Part shown: piece by piece, positions 36,627-46,964 of the stretch
How the letters are laid out: every line of letters begins with the position of its first letter
How positions within the stretch are numbered: the stretch's first letter is position 1
NCBI GenBank assembly: GCA_001692895.1
Contig: KV748204.1
Coordinates: 1,020,771-1,084,770 of the forward strand
Source: Cenococcum geophilum 1.58
Taxonomy: Eukaryota; Ascomycota; Dothideomycetes; Gloniales; Gloniaceae
DNA: 64,000 nt
Direction of reading: 5' to 3'
Made by a program: the position numbers and the translations under genes
The notes under the pieces: model-generated
What the model was told of the DNA's origin: nothing
The model's input: the letters and a program-made list of their open reading frames with translations, nothing else
Database searches by the model: none

Positions 36627-37050
36627 TATAACGGAACCTTATAGCAAGTACTATAATAGGCTCGTTAATAGGCTAGGTATATAGGTAATATAAATTAAAG
36701 TTAACAACGTAATAATAACTAGTAGAGTAGTTGCCTAATAGATTAACTCTAATTATATTCTAAGAATTATTATAAGAAAGGAACTATTTAGGTAAGGATT
36801 AAGGGTCCTTAAATATACAACCGTACTTCTATAAAATCCTTCTTATATATAATATACGTATGTTTTATCTACTCTATTACGGATTATATAGATCCTATAG
36901 ATTATACAGATCACATTACGTGACCTTAGTTACTATTCCTCGTCATATAGCTCTATCGGCTCCATTCTAGACCGTGCCTAAATTAACCAACTAGCTTCTT
37001 CTAACTCTTCCCTAAGTAGTCGTAATATTGTACTTAAAGCGTCCGTAATA
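36627..37050 (-). repeat. Gypsy-B2 5' LTR
   Basis: A 424-bp partner of 21421-21844, with the GCTAG duplication at 37051-37055. On the minus strand it runs from TATTACGGACGC to the gag leader. Confidence 0.95.
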
Positions 37051-38137
37051 GCTAGCGTAGCTTAATAAACTAGCGTTCTTCCTCTATAGGGTTATATTAC
37101 TATAGCTCTATTATAAAAAGCAGGTTACTTCCCTCCGTAATAATACCCTACTAGTACTAGAATTGGGGAAGGCTGTAGTCTATAAGCGTCTTCTAGTAAT
37201 CTATAAGTATTTAATAAATAAGGTATAGGCCGTAATTAAGATAGGCGTTATTATCCTTACTAACTATAAAAGGAGTATTAGGTTAGCGGGCTAGAAAGCG
37301 AGGTAGATTATTATAAATAGACTATTTAAAGCGGTTTTATAAAGTAACTAGCTCTATAATAGGGCTATAAAGTAAAGCGATTATAAATAAGGAGCGTAGC
37401 TAGGCGCTAATAATAAAAACGGCAGCCTCTATTAAGTAATTAATTAATTTATAATTATCCTCTAGTAGCCCTAAGGCTACGTAGGCGGTCTAGAAGGTTA
37501 GATAGACTATCCTAGCAACGGTATAAAGGTCCTTAAAGAAGGTAGGGCTAAAAATAGACGTTAATAGTAGCTGTAAGTAGAACCTCTCCCCCGTAATAGA
37601 GCTGTGGTAATATATACGGCCTATTACGGTACTTTACTAGCGAGGACGCCATTCCCGCCGCTTTATATAAAAGACGTACCGCTTGGGGAAGTCTTAATAT
37701 AGGCAGTTACGGCTATCCTTATACTTCGCGTTATACTTAAAAAAAAGGCCGTTAATATAGAATAGGAGAGCTTAAGGCGCTACTAGATCTCCTATACGGA
37801 CTTGTCTAGCTAAAAGTATATAGACTGCTTACCTAGAAAGTGCACCATAAGCTAGATTATAGGGGGGAACTCCTTATAAATAGGAAACTTAAACAGCCGT
37901 TAGATTACCTTAGAGGGGCCAATATAACGGCCCTATAAATACTAGCTTACCTTATTACCGTCTATAAGCCGTAAAGTAGTATAGTCGTTTCCCTTATATA
38001 TATACTTATAGATATACTTAACGGATTTTATAAAGGCGCAGACCTTAATATTTATATACGTATAATACTTTATAGTTAGATATAGAGAGTATAGAATAAT
38101 CTAGGGTTATTTATTTTAAATATAGCTCCCCCTAGTA
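37051..38137 (-). pseudogene. Helitron Rep-helicase, central block
   Basis: This lies between Gypsy-B2 and the TA-flanked palindrome. On the minus strand the first part (about 38060-37740) carries the typical Helitron stretch after the HUH domain: an INIKVCA segment, then KYIYKYIYKGND near 38000, then a GRYIGPSKVI-like and FKFPIYKEFPPII-like segment, then LTAFF near 37740. The rest leads toward the helicase. These segments correspond to the conserved end of the N-terminal Helitron domain. Several RIP-type stops. Ends are the GCTAG copy (37051-37055) and the TA at 38136-38137. Confidence 0.88.
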
Positions 38138-38212
38138 CTGTCTTTTGCAAAAGATCGGGAACTCGCTAAGAGCCACGACGCGCGCGTCCACCCCACGATC
38201 AAAATAATATAC
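38138..38212 (+). repeat. Left terminal inverted repeat of the palindrome
   Basis: Pairs without mismatch with 39268-39342. It contains the inner palindrome CTTTTGCAAAAG and the CpG-rich CGACGCGCGCGTCC segment. Pairing continues inward for over 100 bp with a single mismatch that I could see. Confidence 0.92.
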
Positions 38213-38576
38213 CCCCTTATAGTCCCACCAATATAGCTCTATATTTTATAAATAGAGGCCTATTTTATAGCTCTATTCTAGGGCCATAAAATAAGCCCTT
38301 ATTTATATATTTTAGAGCTATTCTGGTGAAGTTATAGGAGGTGCTTATTTTTAGTGGGATTAGCCAGCGCAGAGCCTCAATTTAAGTTTTACAGCTACCC
38401 CCTATAGCTCCACCAATACAGCTCTATGTTTAATAAATAGAGACCTATTTTATAGCCCTAAAATAGAGCTATAAAATAGGCCTCCATATATATACATTGG
38501 ATTAATATTGGTGGGATTGTATAGGGTGATATACTACTGCGGTTTGGCGATTTTATTAATATTTCCAAAACAGTAG

Positions 38577-38712
38577 TATACCCCCTATCGCCCCACCAAT
38601 ATAGCTCTATATTTTATAGATAGAGGCCTATTTTATAGCTCTATTTTAGGGCTATAAAATAGGCGTTTATTTATTAAATATAAAGCTGTATTAGTGGGGC
38701 TATAGGGGGTGG
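38577..38712. repeat. One of six 130-bp hairpin modules
   Basis: This module starts ACCCCCTATCGCCCCACC and ends with the near reverse complement GGTGGGGC/GGGGCTATAGGGGGT type. Its centre is TAGCTCTATTTTAGGGCTA. Related modules lie at about 38205-38345, 38388-38530, 38775-38890, 38940-39072 and 39130-39262. They are separated by two spacer types: one with an AGCGCAGAGCC or GGCTCTGCGCT core, one with a CAGTAGTATA or TATACTGCTG end. Confidence 0.8.
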
Positions 38713-39267
38713 CTGTAAACTTGAATTGAGGCTCTGCGCTAGCTAATCCGACCCCGCCATTCCTAAAAATAAACCCCCTATAACTTCGCCAAAACGACCC
38801 TAAATTATATAAATAAGGGCTTATTTTATAGCCCTAAAATAGAGCTATAAAATAAGCCTCTATTTATAAAACATAGAGCTATAGGGGGTATACTGCTGTT
38901 TTGGAAATGTTAATAAAATCGTTAAATAGCAGTAGTATATTACCCTCTATAATTCCGCCAATATTAATCCAATTTATATATATAGAGGCCTATTTTATAG
39001 CTCTATTCTAGGGCTATAAAATAGATCTTTATTTATTAAATATAGAGCCATTTTAGTAGGGCTATAGGGGGTGGCAGTAAAACTTAAATTAAGGCTCTGC
39101 GCTGACTAATCTAACCCCTCCATTTCTAGAAATAAGTACCCCCCATAACTTTACCAAAATAGCCCTAAAATATATAAATAAGGGCTTATTTTATGGCCCT
39201 AGAATAGAGCTATAAAATAGGCCTCTATTTATAAAATATAGAGCTATATTGGTAGGACTATAAGGGG

Positions 39268-39342
39268 GTATATTATTTTGATCGTGGGGTGGACGCGCGC
39301 GTCGTGGCTCTTAGCGAGTTCCCGATCTTTTGCAAAAGACAG
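39268..39342 (-). repeat. Right terminal inverted repeat of the palindrome
   Basis: Reverse complement of 38138-38212, ending GCAAAAGACAG directly before the TA target copy at 39343-39344. Confidence 0.92.
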
Positions 39343-41310
39343 TAAGCGGATAGACTATAACCGCAGATTATTATAATAGCGGTATTTTAGATAGCCGTCC
39401 TTATATATAATAGTAGTAGGGTTAAAAGGCTTAGGGTACCGCCTTAAGTAGGTTAGTGGAAGGCCTAACCCTAGGGCAACTATATAGGGGGCTCGCGGAT
39501 TTTAGGAGCCGTAAGGGCCGTAAACTATTATTAACTTAACAATCTTAGTAAGATAACTGGTAGAATTGTCCTCTAGCTATAAAAGCTTAGCGGATATAAA
39601 ACGGTTAATAATAACTAGGTCTAGCAGCCTATTATAGTTATATAAATATAGGAAGAGTAGCAGGTATAAATAAGGTAGGCTCTATTTCTAGTACTTAATA
39701 GTCTAAATAGAGCCGCGGTACCGGCCGAAAATTTACTTCTATTTTAGGTCGTGTAAAAGGTAAATAACTTTTATATAAAAGACGCGTATAACCAAATTAG
39801 GCCTATCTATAGTGGTTTAGCTAAATAGTAGCTTACGGGTAATCTTATCCTATTTAGGGTTAGCAGTAAACGAAATAAATATACTTAGACGGCCGTATTT
39901 ATAAATAATAGCTATTAAATCCTAATAGCACTAGCCGATAAAGCGAGCTCTGCTAAGAAAGCTTAATAAAAGGACTATATAGCGGCCTAATAATTTAGGG
40001 TCTAGATCGGCGTGGGTAAAAGCGTTTATAACGCCGTTATATAGCTCTATATAGAGGGTAGGTTAGTAAAAGCAGATTTAGTTAAGCTTATTCTAATTAT
40101 ATAGTACCTATACATCTATAACATACTACTAAAATAGCTAGTAGTAGGCAAAAGGGACTAACCTAGAGTGGATATAGATGTGTAGGTAGAACTAAAAGTA
40201 CGCCTACTAGGTTAAATGGTCTCACTAGTAGGTTTAATTAGAGTCGCGTAGCTAAAGACCTTAGTGCTAGCCAGTATTACTACGGGGGAAGAGTAGTATA
40301 TAGTAGAGCGGTATATATACGGCATGCGTCAAGTTAATACGGCAGTATCGCGGCTACTTATTAGGCGCACAACGCTCTATAAGTATAATATTACGGAAGT
40401 TAGTATTACTAAACTTATCTAGTATAATAACGGCCACCTCGTTACTTATTAGGAGGTTTTTATAGCGCTAATTAGCGTTAGCCTTTAAAATAAGCTATAT
40501 TTATAGGTTTAAAATAATTTATAATAGGGTTATTACGGGCTAAGCCTAAAGCCGTTCCCTTACGGTTTAGTAAAGGGTAATAAAAGGGTTCTGTATCTTA
40601 GATAGTATAGTAGTAAGGTACTATAGAATAGTTATATCTAGCTAGGTATTAAGACGGGCCTATAGCTGGATATTTATAGCATAACTAGGGTTATTAAAGG
40701 TATAGCTGCGTATACCGCGGAGTAATGTTAGTAGGAGGCTTTAGCGGGCCCTATAGGTAGTAAAGCTCACTATATATCTAGAAGCAATTCGGGCCGCCGC
40801 GGGCTATACTATAGTTAGTAATAGTATAGTTTACGGACGTAAAAACTAATGCTATATTATATACGCGGAGCTGCTCTTTAAACTACTTAGTAGAAGTACT
40901 ATAGGACTCTAAAAGGTTGTGTAGGTATTCTAGTAGAGGCTAGAATAGAGGGAGGTTTATATTACTATACTTACAGTAGGCTTTAAAGCATAGATTACTA
41001 GGCTATAATATACTAATATATTTATTAATCCAATATAGGTCTGCGTAGAAGTTATAGGTAACGTTTATAGGACTAATATCTAGCTGCTCTATAATATGGC
41101 GGACTATAGTAATAGGACTATAATCTGGCTGCTCCGCAATAGGGCGGACTATAGTAGGTCGCGGCTAAATTAATACGGGTAGTATTAGGGGAGAAGTAGC
41201 GGCGGAAGTAGTAGCGAAAGTAGTAGCGGAGGCAATAACGGAGGTAGTAGCGGCTATAGTCTAGTTTATAGGCTGCGGAAGGTCCGCTAAAGGTTACCAG
41301 GACCACCTAT
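39343..41310 (-). pseudogene. Helitron Rep-helicase, N-terminal block with HUH nuclease region
   Basis: The longest readable start, near 41306 on the minus strand, opens with a short hydrophobic stretch, then a Tyr/Arg repeat (41200-41260), a 15-residue repeat (two units, 41069-41158), and the N-terminal Helitron domain with LRVYNIAL-like and ITALYNRF-like segments down to about 40100. Past 40050, where copy 1 has stopped, come FTANPK (about 39853-39870), TTIDRPNLVIRVFYIK, and the HUH region, where LPYLYLLLFLY stands in place of the family's LPHxHxLLFL (about 39648-39680): both metal-binding His positions read Tyr, as CAT-to-TAT RIP would give. The palindrome interrupts it at 39342. Inactive. 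Confidence 0.88.
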
Positions 41311-41898
41311 TTTTTTTCTCCTATATATATATAGAGTTAGAAAGGTAGTAGGTTAAAAAAGCAAATAAAGGATTAACCTTATAATATTTATAGGTCTTAT
41401 ATAGAGCTTTAAAACAGTTCGTTATAAAATCAGCGGAAGAGTAATATTACTTATAGGCAGTACAAAATGAACGATTAGAAGGCATTTAGATGGTAGGTAA
41501 GAAATAGTAATTAGAGTAATAATATAGAAGAAGAAGAAGGGATAAGGGTAGGAAAGAGGTCGCAAGGCCGCGAAGTTGCGAATTTAATAGGCTCCGTATA
41601 TAGCTCCCCCTTATTCCATAAAGCTCTGTAAAGCTTCGCAAAGCTCTACGTCTACTTATCCTTAGGATATTTAAATAAAAGTGGTAGTATTTTAAAGTGA
41701 TTTGCAAGCTCTATAAATTAATACTAATAAAAATGTTATTTAGGTAATATTAGGGGGTGCATTATAAGTACAAAAGGGTTGGTCGCAAGGTTGAATTTAA
41801 TGGGGTAGTACGTAGGAAGTATATACCTTATTAGGTGACCTAAATAAATTTAGACTAATTGTAACTCTTACTAAGACCTTATTTTAGTATATATAAGA
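41311..41898 (-). other. Helitron 5' end and leader
   Basis: This sequence between the 5' TC (41898/41897) and the protein start is AT-rich and homologous to 13111-13425 in copy 1, including an ACCTAATAAGG-type segment near 41845 and 13355. Short frames here show no protein similarity that I recognise. The first base outside, 41899, already belongs to Gypsy-B3. Confidence 0.7.
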
Positions 41899-42993
41899 TA
41901 TCTCCGGTTAAGTTCTTTTATTATTAAGAACTCTATTAAGTTCTTATAATCCATTTTAACTATAAATAGTTTCTCTATACCTTATAAGAATACTCTTTAT
42001 TTCCTAAATACTATAACTATACCTAATAACTTGTTATTATAAATGTTATAGTTTAATTTTAGTAGTATTATCTTCCTTTTATAGTATACTACTAGGTGCT
42101 ATATATTTCTATACCTTTATAGTAAGCATACTCCTAGTATAAAGTTTAATACGTTTATTTCTATAACCGTCTCTAATTCTAGTTAATATATCTTAAGGAT
42201 TAGTTCCTAGGTAAACAACTCCTTAAGTTCTTTAAATAGTTTTTTTTATTCCTCTTTTATACTTATAGTTTAATATTCTTTAACTACTATGCTATAAACC
42301 TTTTATACTGGTTGCAAAACCCTAAAAATAATCTTAACTACGTTACGTTCTCTAATTCTTACTAACTCACTATAGCTTTAATTTTCTTTAGGTCTATACT
42401 AATATAACCTAGTTTAATAATAAATCTAATAAAATTAGTCTTCCTAGTAAAGAACTTTTATTTCTTAGTATTTATTCTTTCTATAGTCTTTTTAAGACCT
42501 ATTTAATATATTCTCCGTATTCTTTTTTAGTTATTAAGTAGATAATAATATCGTTAAGGTATACTATAATAAACTTATTAAGGTGTTCTCCTAATATGCT
42601 ATTAATTTGCTTCTAAAACGTCGCTAGTATATTTATAAGTCCGAATTGCATAACTAATAGTTTATATAGTCCTTCCTTTAACCTAAAGGCTGCCTTTTAT
42701 TTATTGCCTTCCTTAATTCTAATCTAGTAGTATACCTATCTCAGATCTATCTTTATAAAGATTTGCGCGTTACCAATTTTATTTTAGATTTTACTAATTA
42801 AGGGTAAAGGATACCTATCCTTCTTAGTAATGCTGTTTAATTATTTATACTTAATATATAGCCTAAGCTTTCTGTTTTTCTTTAGTATAAATAGTATTAG
42901 ATATCCTACTAATAACTGCGATAATCTAATATATCCTTTTTATAGGGTTTCCTAGATAAACTCTTTAAGTGCTCTTAACTCCTCTTTAGTTAG

Positions 42994-43188
42994 TGTCGGT
43001 ATCACCTAAGTGCACTTGTATAGCCTATTAATCTCTAGATTTGTTTATTGTCTAATAGGTATAGAAAGCAGAGGATCGTAAGGATCGCGGTGCCTAAGTA
43101 GGGGGCTAATTAGTCACTATAGGGATGACTAATCAAAGACACGACCAACGACACGTAACCACGTAACTTCTGTCTATATATTCCGACA
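42994..43188 (-). repeat. Element D LTR (left)
   Basis: A 195-bp repeat with TGTCGGTATCACC at the left and ATTCCGACA at the right, preceded by GTTAG. It matches 44993-45187 with few, mostly transition, differences. Confidence 0.94.
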
Positions 43189-44200
43189 CTGGCAGTTCTT
43201 TTCTTTATGCGTAGAACCACCGATATATAGACTCTGTTAACTATATAGCCTCCATCCATATATTCCAACGCTAGCAGTACGGTGCCAGCGACGGGGTTGT
43301 ATTTTAGGGAGCAAAGCTCTACCTGGTCGTGTTTGGGTCGTAGGCTTATCGGCACGACCATAATCGGGATCGCAGGCGTATCAGCGCGATCGTTCGGTCG
43401 GTAAATCGCAGGCGCACAGGCGTGACAGTTGTCAGATTCAGGTAGCAGTACGGTGCAAGCGTCGGGTAGTAATAGTAGTTGAATGTAAAGCTCGTCTATC
43501 GGTCGGTCGGTTAATTGTAGGCGTATAGGCACGATCATTTGTCGTAATAGCAGGCATAGCGGTGCTATCGGTTTGTCGATGGTATATAGCAGTACGGTGC
43601 TAGCGTCAGATGGATTGCAGGCGTAACAGCACAATCGTTTAGTTGGTAGACTTCTATCCTAACGAAGCTTAATACCCGAATTCCCGTTTACATCTTTTAG
43701 ACGATGACATCCCCGTATATGCTTATGGAGAGTAGTATTTAAGGGGAATATAGATCCGCACTTAGTACATTAAAATGGTTAATAATCTGGTAAATGTTTA
43801 AAGAGCGCTTAACCCGAAGGGAATGTAGCAGAGCACTTTTCGTAGGTTTAAGGTTGCGGGGGTTTATATAAGCTTGGCTGCCGTGGCTCCTTAGCTAACG
43901 AAGAGGGTAAAGCTAGCGGAGCTTGCGCGGGTGGAGCTTGCGCGGGTGGAGCTTGCGCGGGTGTAGCTTATTATTGCCGTAATTGCTAAACTACGCTTTG
44001 TAACTCCTTAATCTCTTCCTTTTGCTCTTAATACGCCTTCTAGACTTTTTCGTACTGTCGTTAACGTAGGTCTAAAATATCTTGCTATTAGCGTAATTTC
44101 ACTTTAAAAGTCTGCTCTTGTTATTAAACTATATCTTATACATCCTAAATCTATTTTCAGTAAGTAGTTATAGTTAGAAATTCCTATTAGGCTTTATTAT
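43110..44200 (-). pseudogene. Element D coding region: coiled coil, PAQAP repeat, C2H2 zinc finger
   Basis: On the minus strand, from about 44200 down: a Gln/Glu/Lys-rich coiled-coil-like stretch (about 44130-43990), a Pro-Ala-Gln repeat encoded by the 15-bp tandem (43921-43965), a first Cys-containing finger-like segment (about 43850-43800), then CTKCGSIFPLNTTLHKH (about 43760-43710) with the Cys-x2-Cys and His spacing of a C2H2 finger. Downstream, from 43634 to 43110, is the longest unbroken frame of the window (about 174 codons, rich in Leu, Pro and Cys), overlapping the left LTR at its end. I do not recognise its family; a Gag-like or captured host DNA-binding protein are both possible. 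Few breaks; fossil. Confidence 0.65.
43921..43965. repeat. 15-bp tandem repeat, three units
   Basis: GCTTGCGCGGGTGGA is repeated three times with little change. On the minus strand it encodes Pro-Ala-Gln-Ala-Pro units in element D. Confidence 0.92.
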
Positions 44201-44992
44201 TATAGATATTAATATAGCAAGGCCGCCTAGTGGCCGTACAGCTCCCGCTTTTGTATCCTTTAGGAAGTTAAGGTAGTGCCATTATTAAAGGTTTATAGCT
44301 GCTGTAGACGCTAGTAGATTTAAAAGGGCAGAGAATAGGGAGCGCGCTAGCATTATAGGCGCGCTATTAACGTGATTTTCGACGTAGTAGATCTGCAAGG
44401 AAGATAGTAGATAGTATTAGGATTATAGGTAAGTATAGGATGGTTTACTGCTAACGCTGCTAGGTTATTGGGTATTGGGTGCTACTAACGCTACTAGGTT
44501 GCTGTGATGCTAGAGTACTGTATAAGGCTATTAGATGTTAATTTGTATGCTAAGACGCGTACTAGGGGTAGTTTGCTGCTAAGTTGCATAGCTACGCTAG
44601 GGTACTACGTAAAGCAGTTAGGTAGTTAGGTGTTAGGTGCTGTAAAAGCTAGTATACTATATACGGCTAGAGCGCTGCCGTAGTACTACTGGGGTAGCTG
44701 CTAAGATAGCTGCTAGGGTACTGCCTAAGGGCTATTAGATATTCGGTGCTGTTATACTAGGGGTACGGCACTTAGTAAAGAGGTCGTACTGGGGGTTAAT
44801 TTACGTGCTATAGAATGTCTTATACGTTGCGTATTTATATTCTAAGCTAGCTAGGGCTAGATACTGCCGGAGCTGCTAGGTACTGGTTTTGCTGCTAAGT
44901 ACTAGAGTGCTACTTATAATTAAACGAAGCTGCTAGGGCGGTAGTGAACCTTATTACTCTATAGCCAACTAGTGAGGTTAACTATTAATTAA

Positions 44993-45187
44993 TATCGGTA
45001 TTACCTAAGTGCACTTATATGGCCTATTAATCTCTGGATTTGTTTATTATCTAATAGGTATAGAAAGCAGAGGATTGTAAGGATCGCGGTGCCTAAGTAG
45101 GGGGTTGATTAGTCACTATAAGGATGACTAATTAAAGACACGACCGACAACACGTAACTACGTAACTTCTATCTATATATTCCGACA
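44993..45187 (-). repeat. Element D LTR (right)
   Basis: A 195-bp partner of 42994-43188, followed by GTTAG at 45188-45192. For a minus-strand reading this is the 5' LTR. Confidence 0.94.
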
Positions 45188-46545
45188 GTTAGCTTATAGA
45201 TTAGAAAAAACCTTAAATATATTCCTAGTTCTAATTCTATTTTATAGTCCTATACTATATACTCTAATAGCTTTTTACTACACTTATAGTATTTCTTTAG
45301 TATATAACTTAAGCCTTGCTTAGTTTCTTTATATATTGCTCCAACTTAGTACTATACTAACTTAGTTTATTATTATATCTTATATCGTTAAGTATTTATA
45401 ATATTAACCTAACCTATAACTAAGGCATTCCTAATACTGCCTTATCCCGTCCTAATAGTAGGATATTAAAAGATATCTTAATTTGTCCCCCTTTAATAGT
45501 TATCTAAATAGGTCCTGTTTTAAGATTAATAATACCTCCTCTATAGGCTATTAGATCTCCTAATATTATAACTAGTAAATATAGGTAGTCCTATTAATTT
45601 TACTGCTATTAGTAAGATATAGTTCCTAGTTCCTCTACTATCTATTAACGCTTCAAACTGCTAATCTTACTATTTAACTTATAAATTTAGGTGTTGTCCT
45701 TAAATTCCTTTAAGGGTCTAAGGCTCTACTACTAGCTCCCTTTAGTTCTATAGGCCTCTACTTTTCCTAACTATTAGTTACTTAATCCTATTATACTTAG
45801 CTTACTCTTTAGCTAATACCTTATTTGCTTTTTATCTTTAATATACTATAGACACGTATTTTCTAAGTATTCCCACTACTATTATCCGTCTAGGTATTCT
45901 TCTATAAGGAATCTTTTTAGCTAAAGTATTAAGTCTCCTAACTTCTATACTTCTGTTAAATGCTATCTATATATATACTTAGCATTTCTATATTTTTGCT
46001 TATTTAGCGCCTAATATATTCTTATAGGGTACTTCTAACCCTTTTCCTTTAGGTTTTTATATATATTATATATATCGTCTATATATATAATTTATGCTAA
46101 TATATAATATGCTAAGTGCTTTAGGTCTACTCTTAGCTTATTTTTATCTTTAAGTTTAAACCTCTGTTATACTAATCTAAATATTACTTACTCCTCTAAT
46201 CCTCTAATTACTTTTCCATATCCTTTATCATTATAATTAAGGCTCCCTTAATATAATTTATACCTTTTTCCGTAATTAGTTAGTTTTAAATAACTTATTA
46301 TTATATTATTACCTATACCACTTTTAGTATAGCTCCCTAAGTGTATATAGTCTATCCATAAGAAAGTATCTTCTTATTACTGCGTTATAATAGCCTTTTA
46401 TATGCCATTTTTTAAATCTGGTTAAGATTTTAAGATCCTCTTCTTCTTCTAGTTTGGTTAGCTATTTAGCTCTTAATATACCTACCTTAGGCCTATTTGT
46501 AACCCTTTATATAAATAATCTTTTCCCTAAATAGTCCGTTACTTT

Positions 46546-46964
46546 TATAATAAAGCCTTATAGGAAATACTACGGTAGACTTGTCAATGGGCTGGGTATA
46601 CAGGTATAGAATAGCCAACAACATAAATATAACTGGTGGAGTGGTTACCTAATAAATTAACTCTAATTATATTCTAAGATTTACTATAAAGAGAAGAACT
46701 ATCTAGGTAGGGACTGTGGTCCTTTAAATACATAACCGTACTCCTAAGAAATCCTCTTTATATATAATATACATGTTATATATATTATACGTACGTTCCC
46801 CTTATATACTACGTATATTATATATAACGTTATATAACCTTAGCTACTATTCCTCATTATATAGCTCTATTGGCTCTATCCTAGACCGTGCTTATATTAA
46901 CTAACTAGCTTCTTCTAACTCTCTTTTTAGTAGTTATAATATTGTACTTAAAGCGTCCGTAACA
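46546..46964 (-). repeat. Gypsy-B4 3' LTR
   Basis: About 419 bp, matching the Gypsy-B LTRs at 21421 and 36627. It ends AAGCGTCCGTAACA. It keeps more CpA/TpG sites in its first 100 bp than the other B LTRs. Confidence 0.88.

Larger units (their letters stand above)
21421..37050 (-). mobile_element. Gypsy-B2: chromodomain-type Gypsy element, broken fossil, split by Gypsy-B1
   Basis: A minus-strand Gypsy element inserted in the Helitron with a GCTAG duplication (21416-21420 and 37051-37055) and two 424-bp LTRs. Its own length is about 7.8 kb; the rest is Gypsy-B1 (25156-32975), inserted in its reverse transcriptase in the opposite direction. Integrase follows RNase H and is followed by a chromodomain, so it is a chromovirus-type Gypsy. 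It has many breaks. Another coding-like stretch lies between the chromodomain and the 3' LTR (see 21845-22540). Confidence 0.95.
38138..39342. mobile_element. 1.2-kb TA-flanked giant palindrome, non-autonomous DNA element
   Basis: The element begins CTGTCTTTTGCAAAAGATC and ends with its exact reverse complement, and is flanked by TA on both sides (38136-38137 and 39343-39344), the target duplication of Tc1/mariner-type elements. The terminal inverted repeats are about 75 bp and perfect, and pairing continues at lower identity toward the centre near 38740, so nearly the whole element is one palindrome with arms of about 600 bp. Inside are six copies of a roughly 130-bp module, each itself an imperfect hairpin (see 38577-38712). 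There is no open reading frame, so it is a MITE-like passenger. It interrupts the Helitron just after the HUH domain. GC-rich termini with CpA sites intact suggest that it is younger than most neighbours or escaped RIP. Confidence 0.9.
13426..41898 (-). mobile_element. Helitron copy 2, full length in pieces, with four later insertions
   Basis: The Helitron runs on the minus strand from its 5' TC at 41898/41897 (TCTTATATATACT) to the hairpin ending at 13426. Its own sequence is about 5.2 kb in four blocks: 39343-41898, 37051-38137, 21311-21420 and 13426-14909. The three gaps are filled by the TA-flanked palindrome, Gypsy-B2 (with Gypsy-B1 inside) and Gypsy-A, each bordered by matching target duplications. 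Removing them restores a collinear Rep-helicase. The Helitron lies beside Gypsy-B3, whose sequence starts at 41899. It is inactive: many RIP-type stops and three interruptions. Confidence 0.9.
42994..45187 (-). mobile_element. Element D: short LTR element with zinc-finger frame
   Basis: A 2.2-kb element with two 195-bp LTRs and a perfect GTTAG duplication (42989-42993 and 45188-45192), inserted in Gypsy-B3 reverse transcriptase. It has no protease, reverse transcriptase or integrase, so it is non-autonomous (TRIM/LARD-like). Its minus strand carries a coiled-coil, a Pro/Ala repeat and a C2H2 zinc-finger segment (see 43110-44200). Composition is more balanced and less TpA-rich than the surroundings, with few breaks in the main frame, so it looks younger or less exposed to RIP. 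The part at about 44250-44990 is non-coding and made of loose GCTGCTAGGGTACT-type repeats. Confidence 0.88.
41899..46545 (-). mobile_element. Gypsy-B3: partial Gypsy-B fossil
   Basis: A minus-strand Gypsy-B copy lacking both LTRs here. It starts in RNase H at the Helitron border, runs through reverse transcriptase (to 42993), is interrupted by element D, and continues from 45188 through protease toward the gag linker, where Gypsy-B4 begins at 46546. It must be older than element D, which inserted in it, and it underlies the Helitron border. Many breaks. Confidence 0.85.

Noticed and set aside
38205-39262. Six spaced repeats as a CRISPR-like array
   Set aside because: The modules are 130-bp hairpins in alternating orientation inside a TA-flanked transposon; spacers are also repeated and there are no cas genes.
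41486-41707. Minus-strand frame of 73 codons as the Helitron protein start
   Set aside because: It lies in the leader and is not conserved at the matching place in copy 1; the protein-like part starts near 41306.
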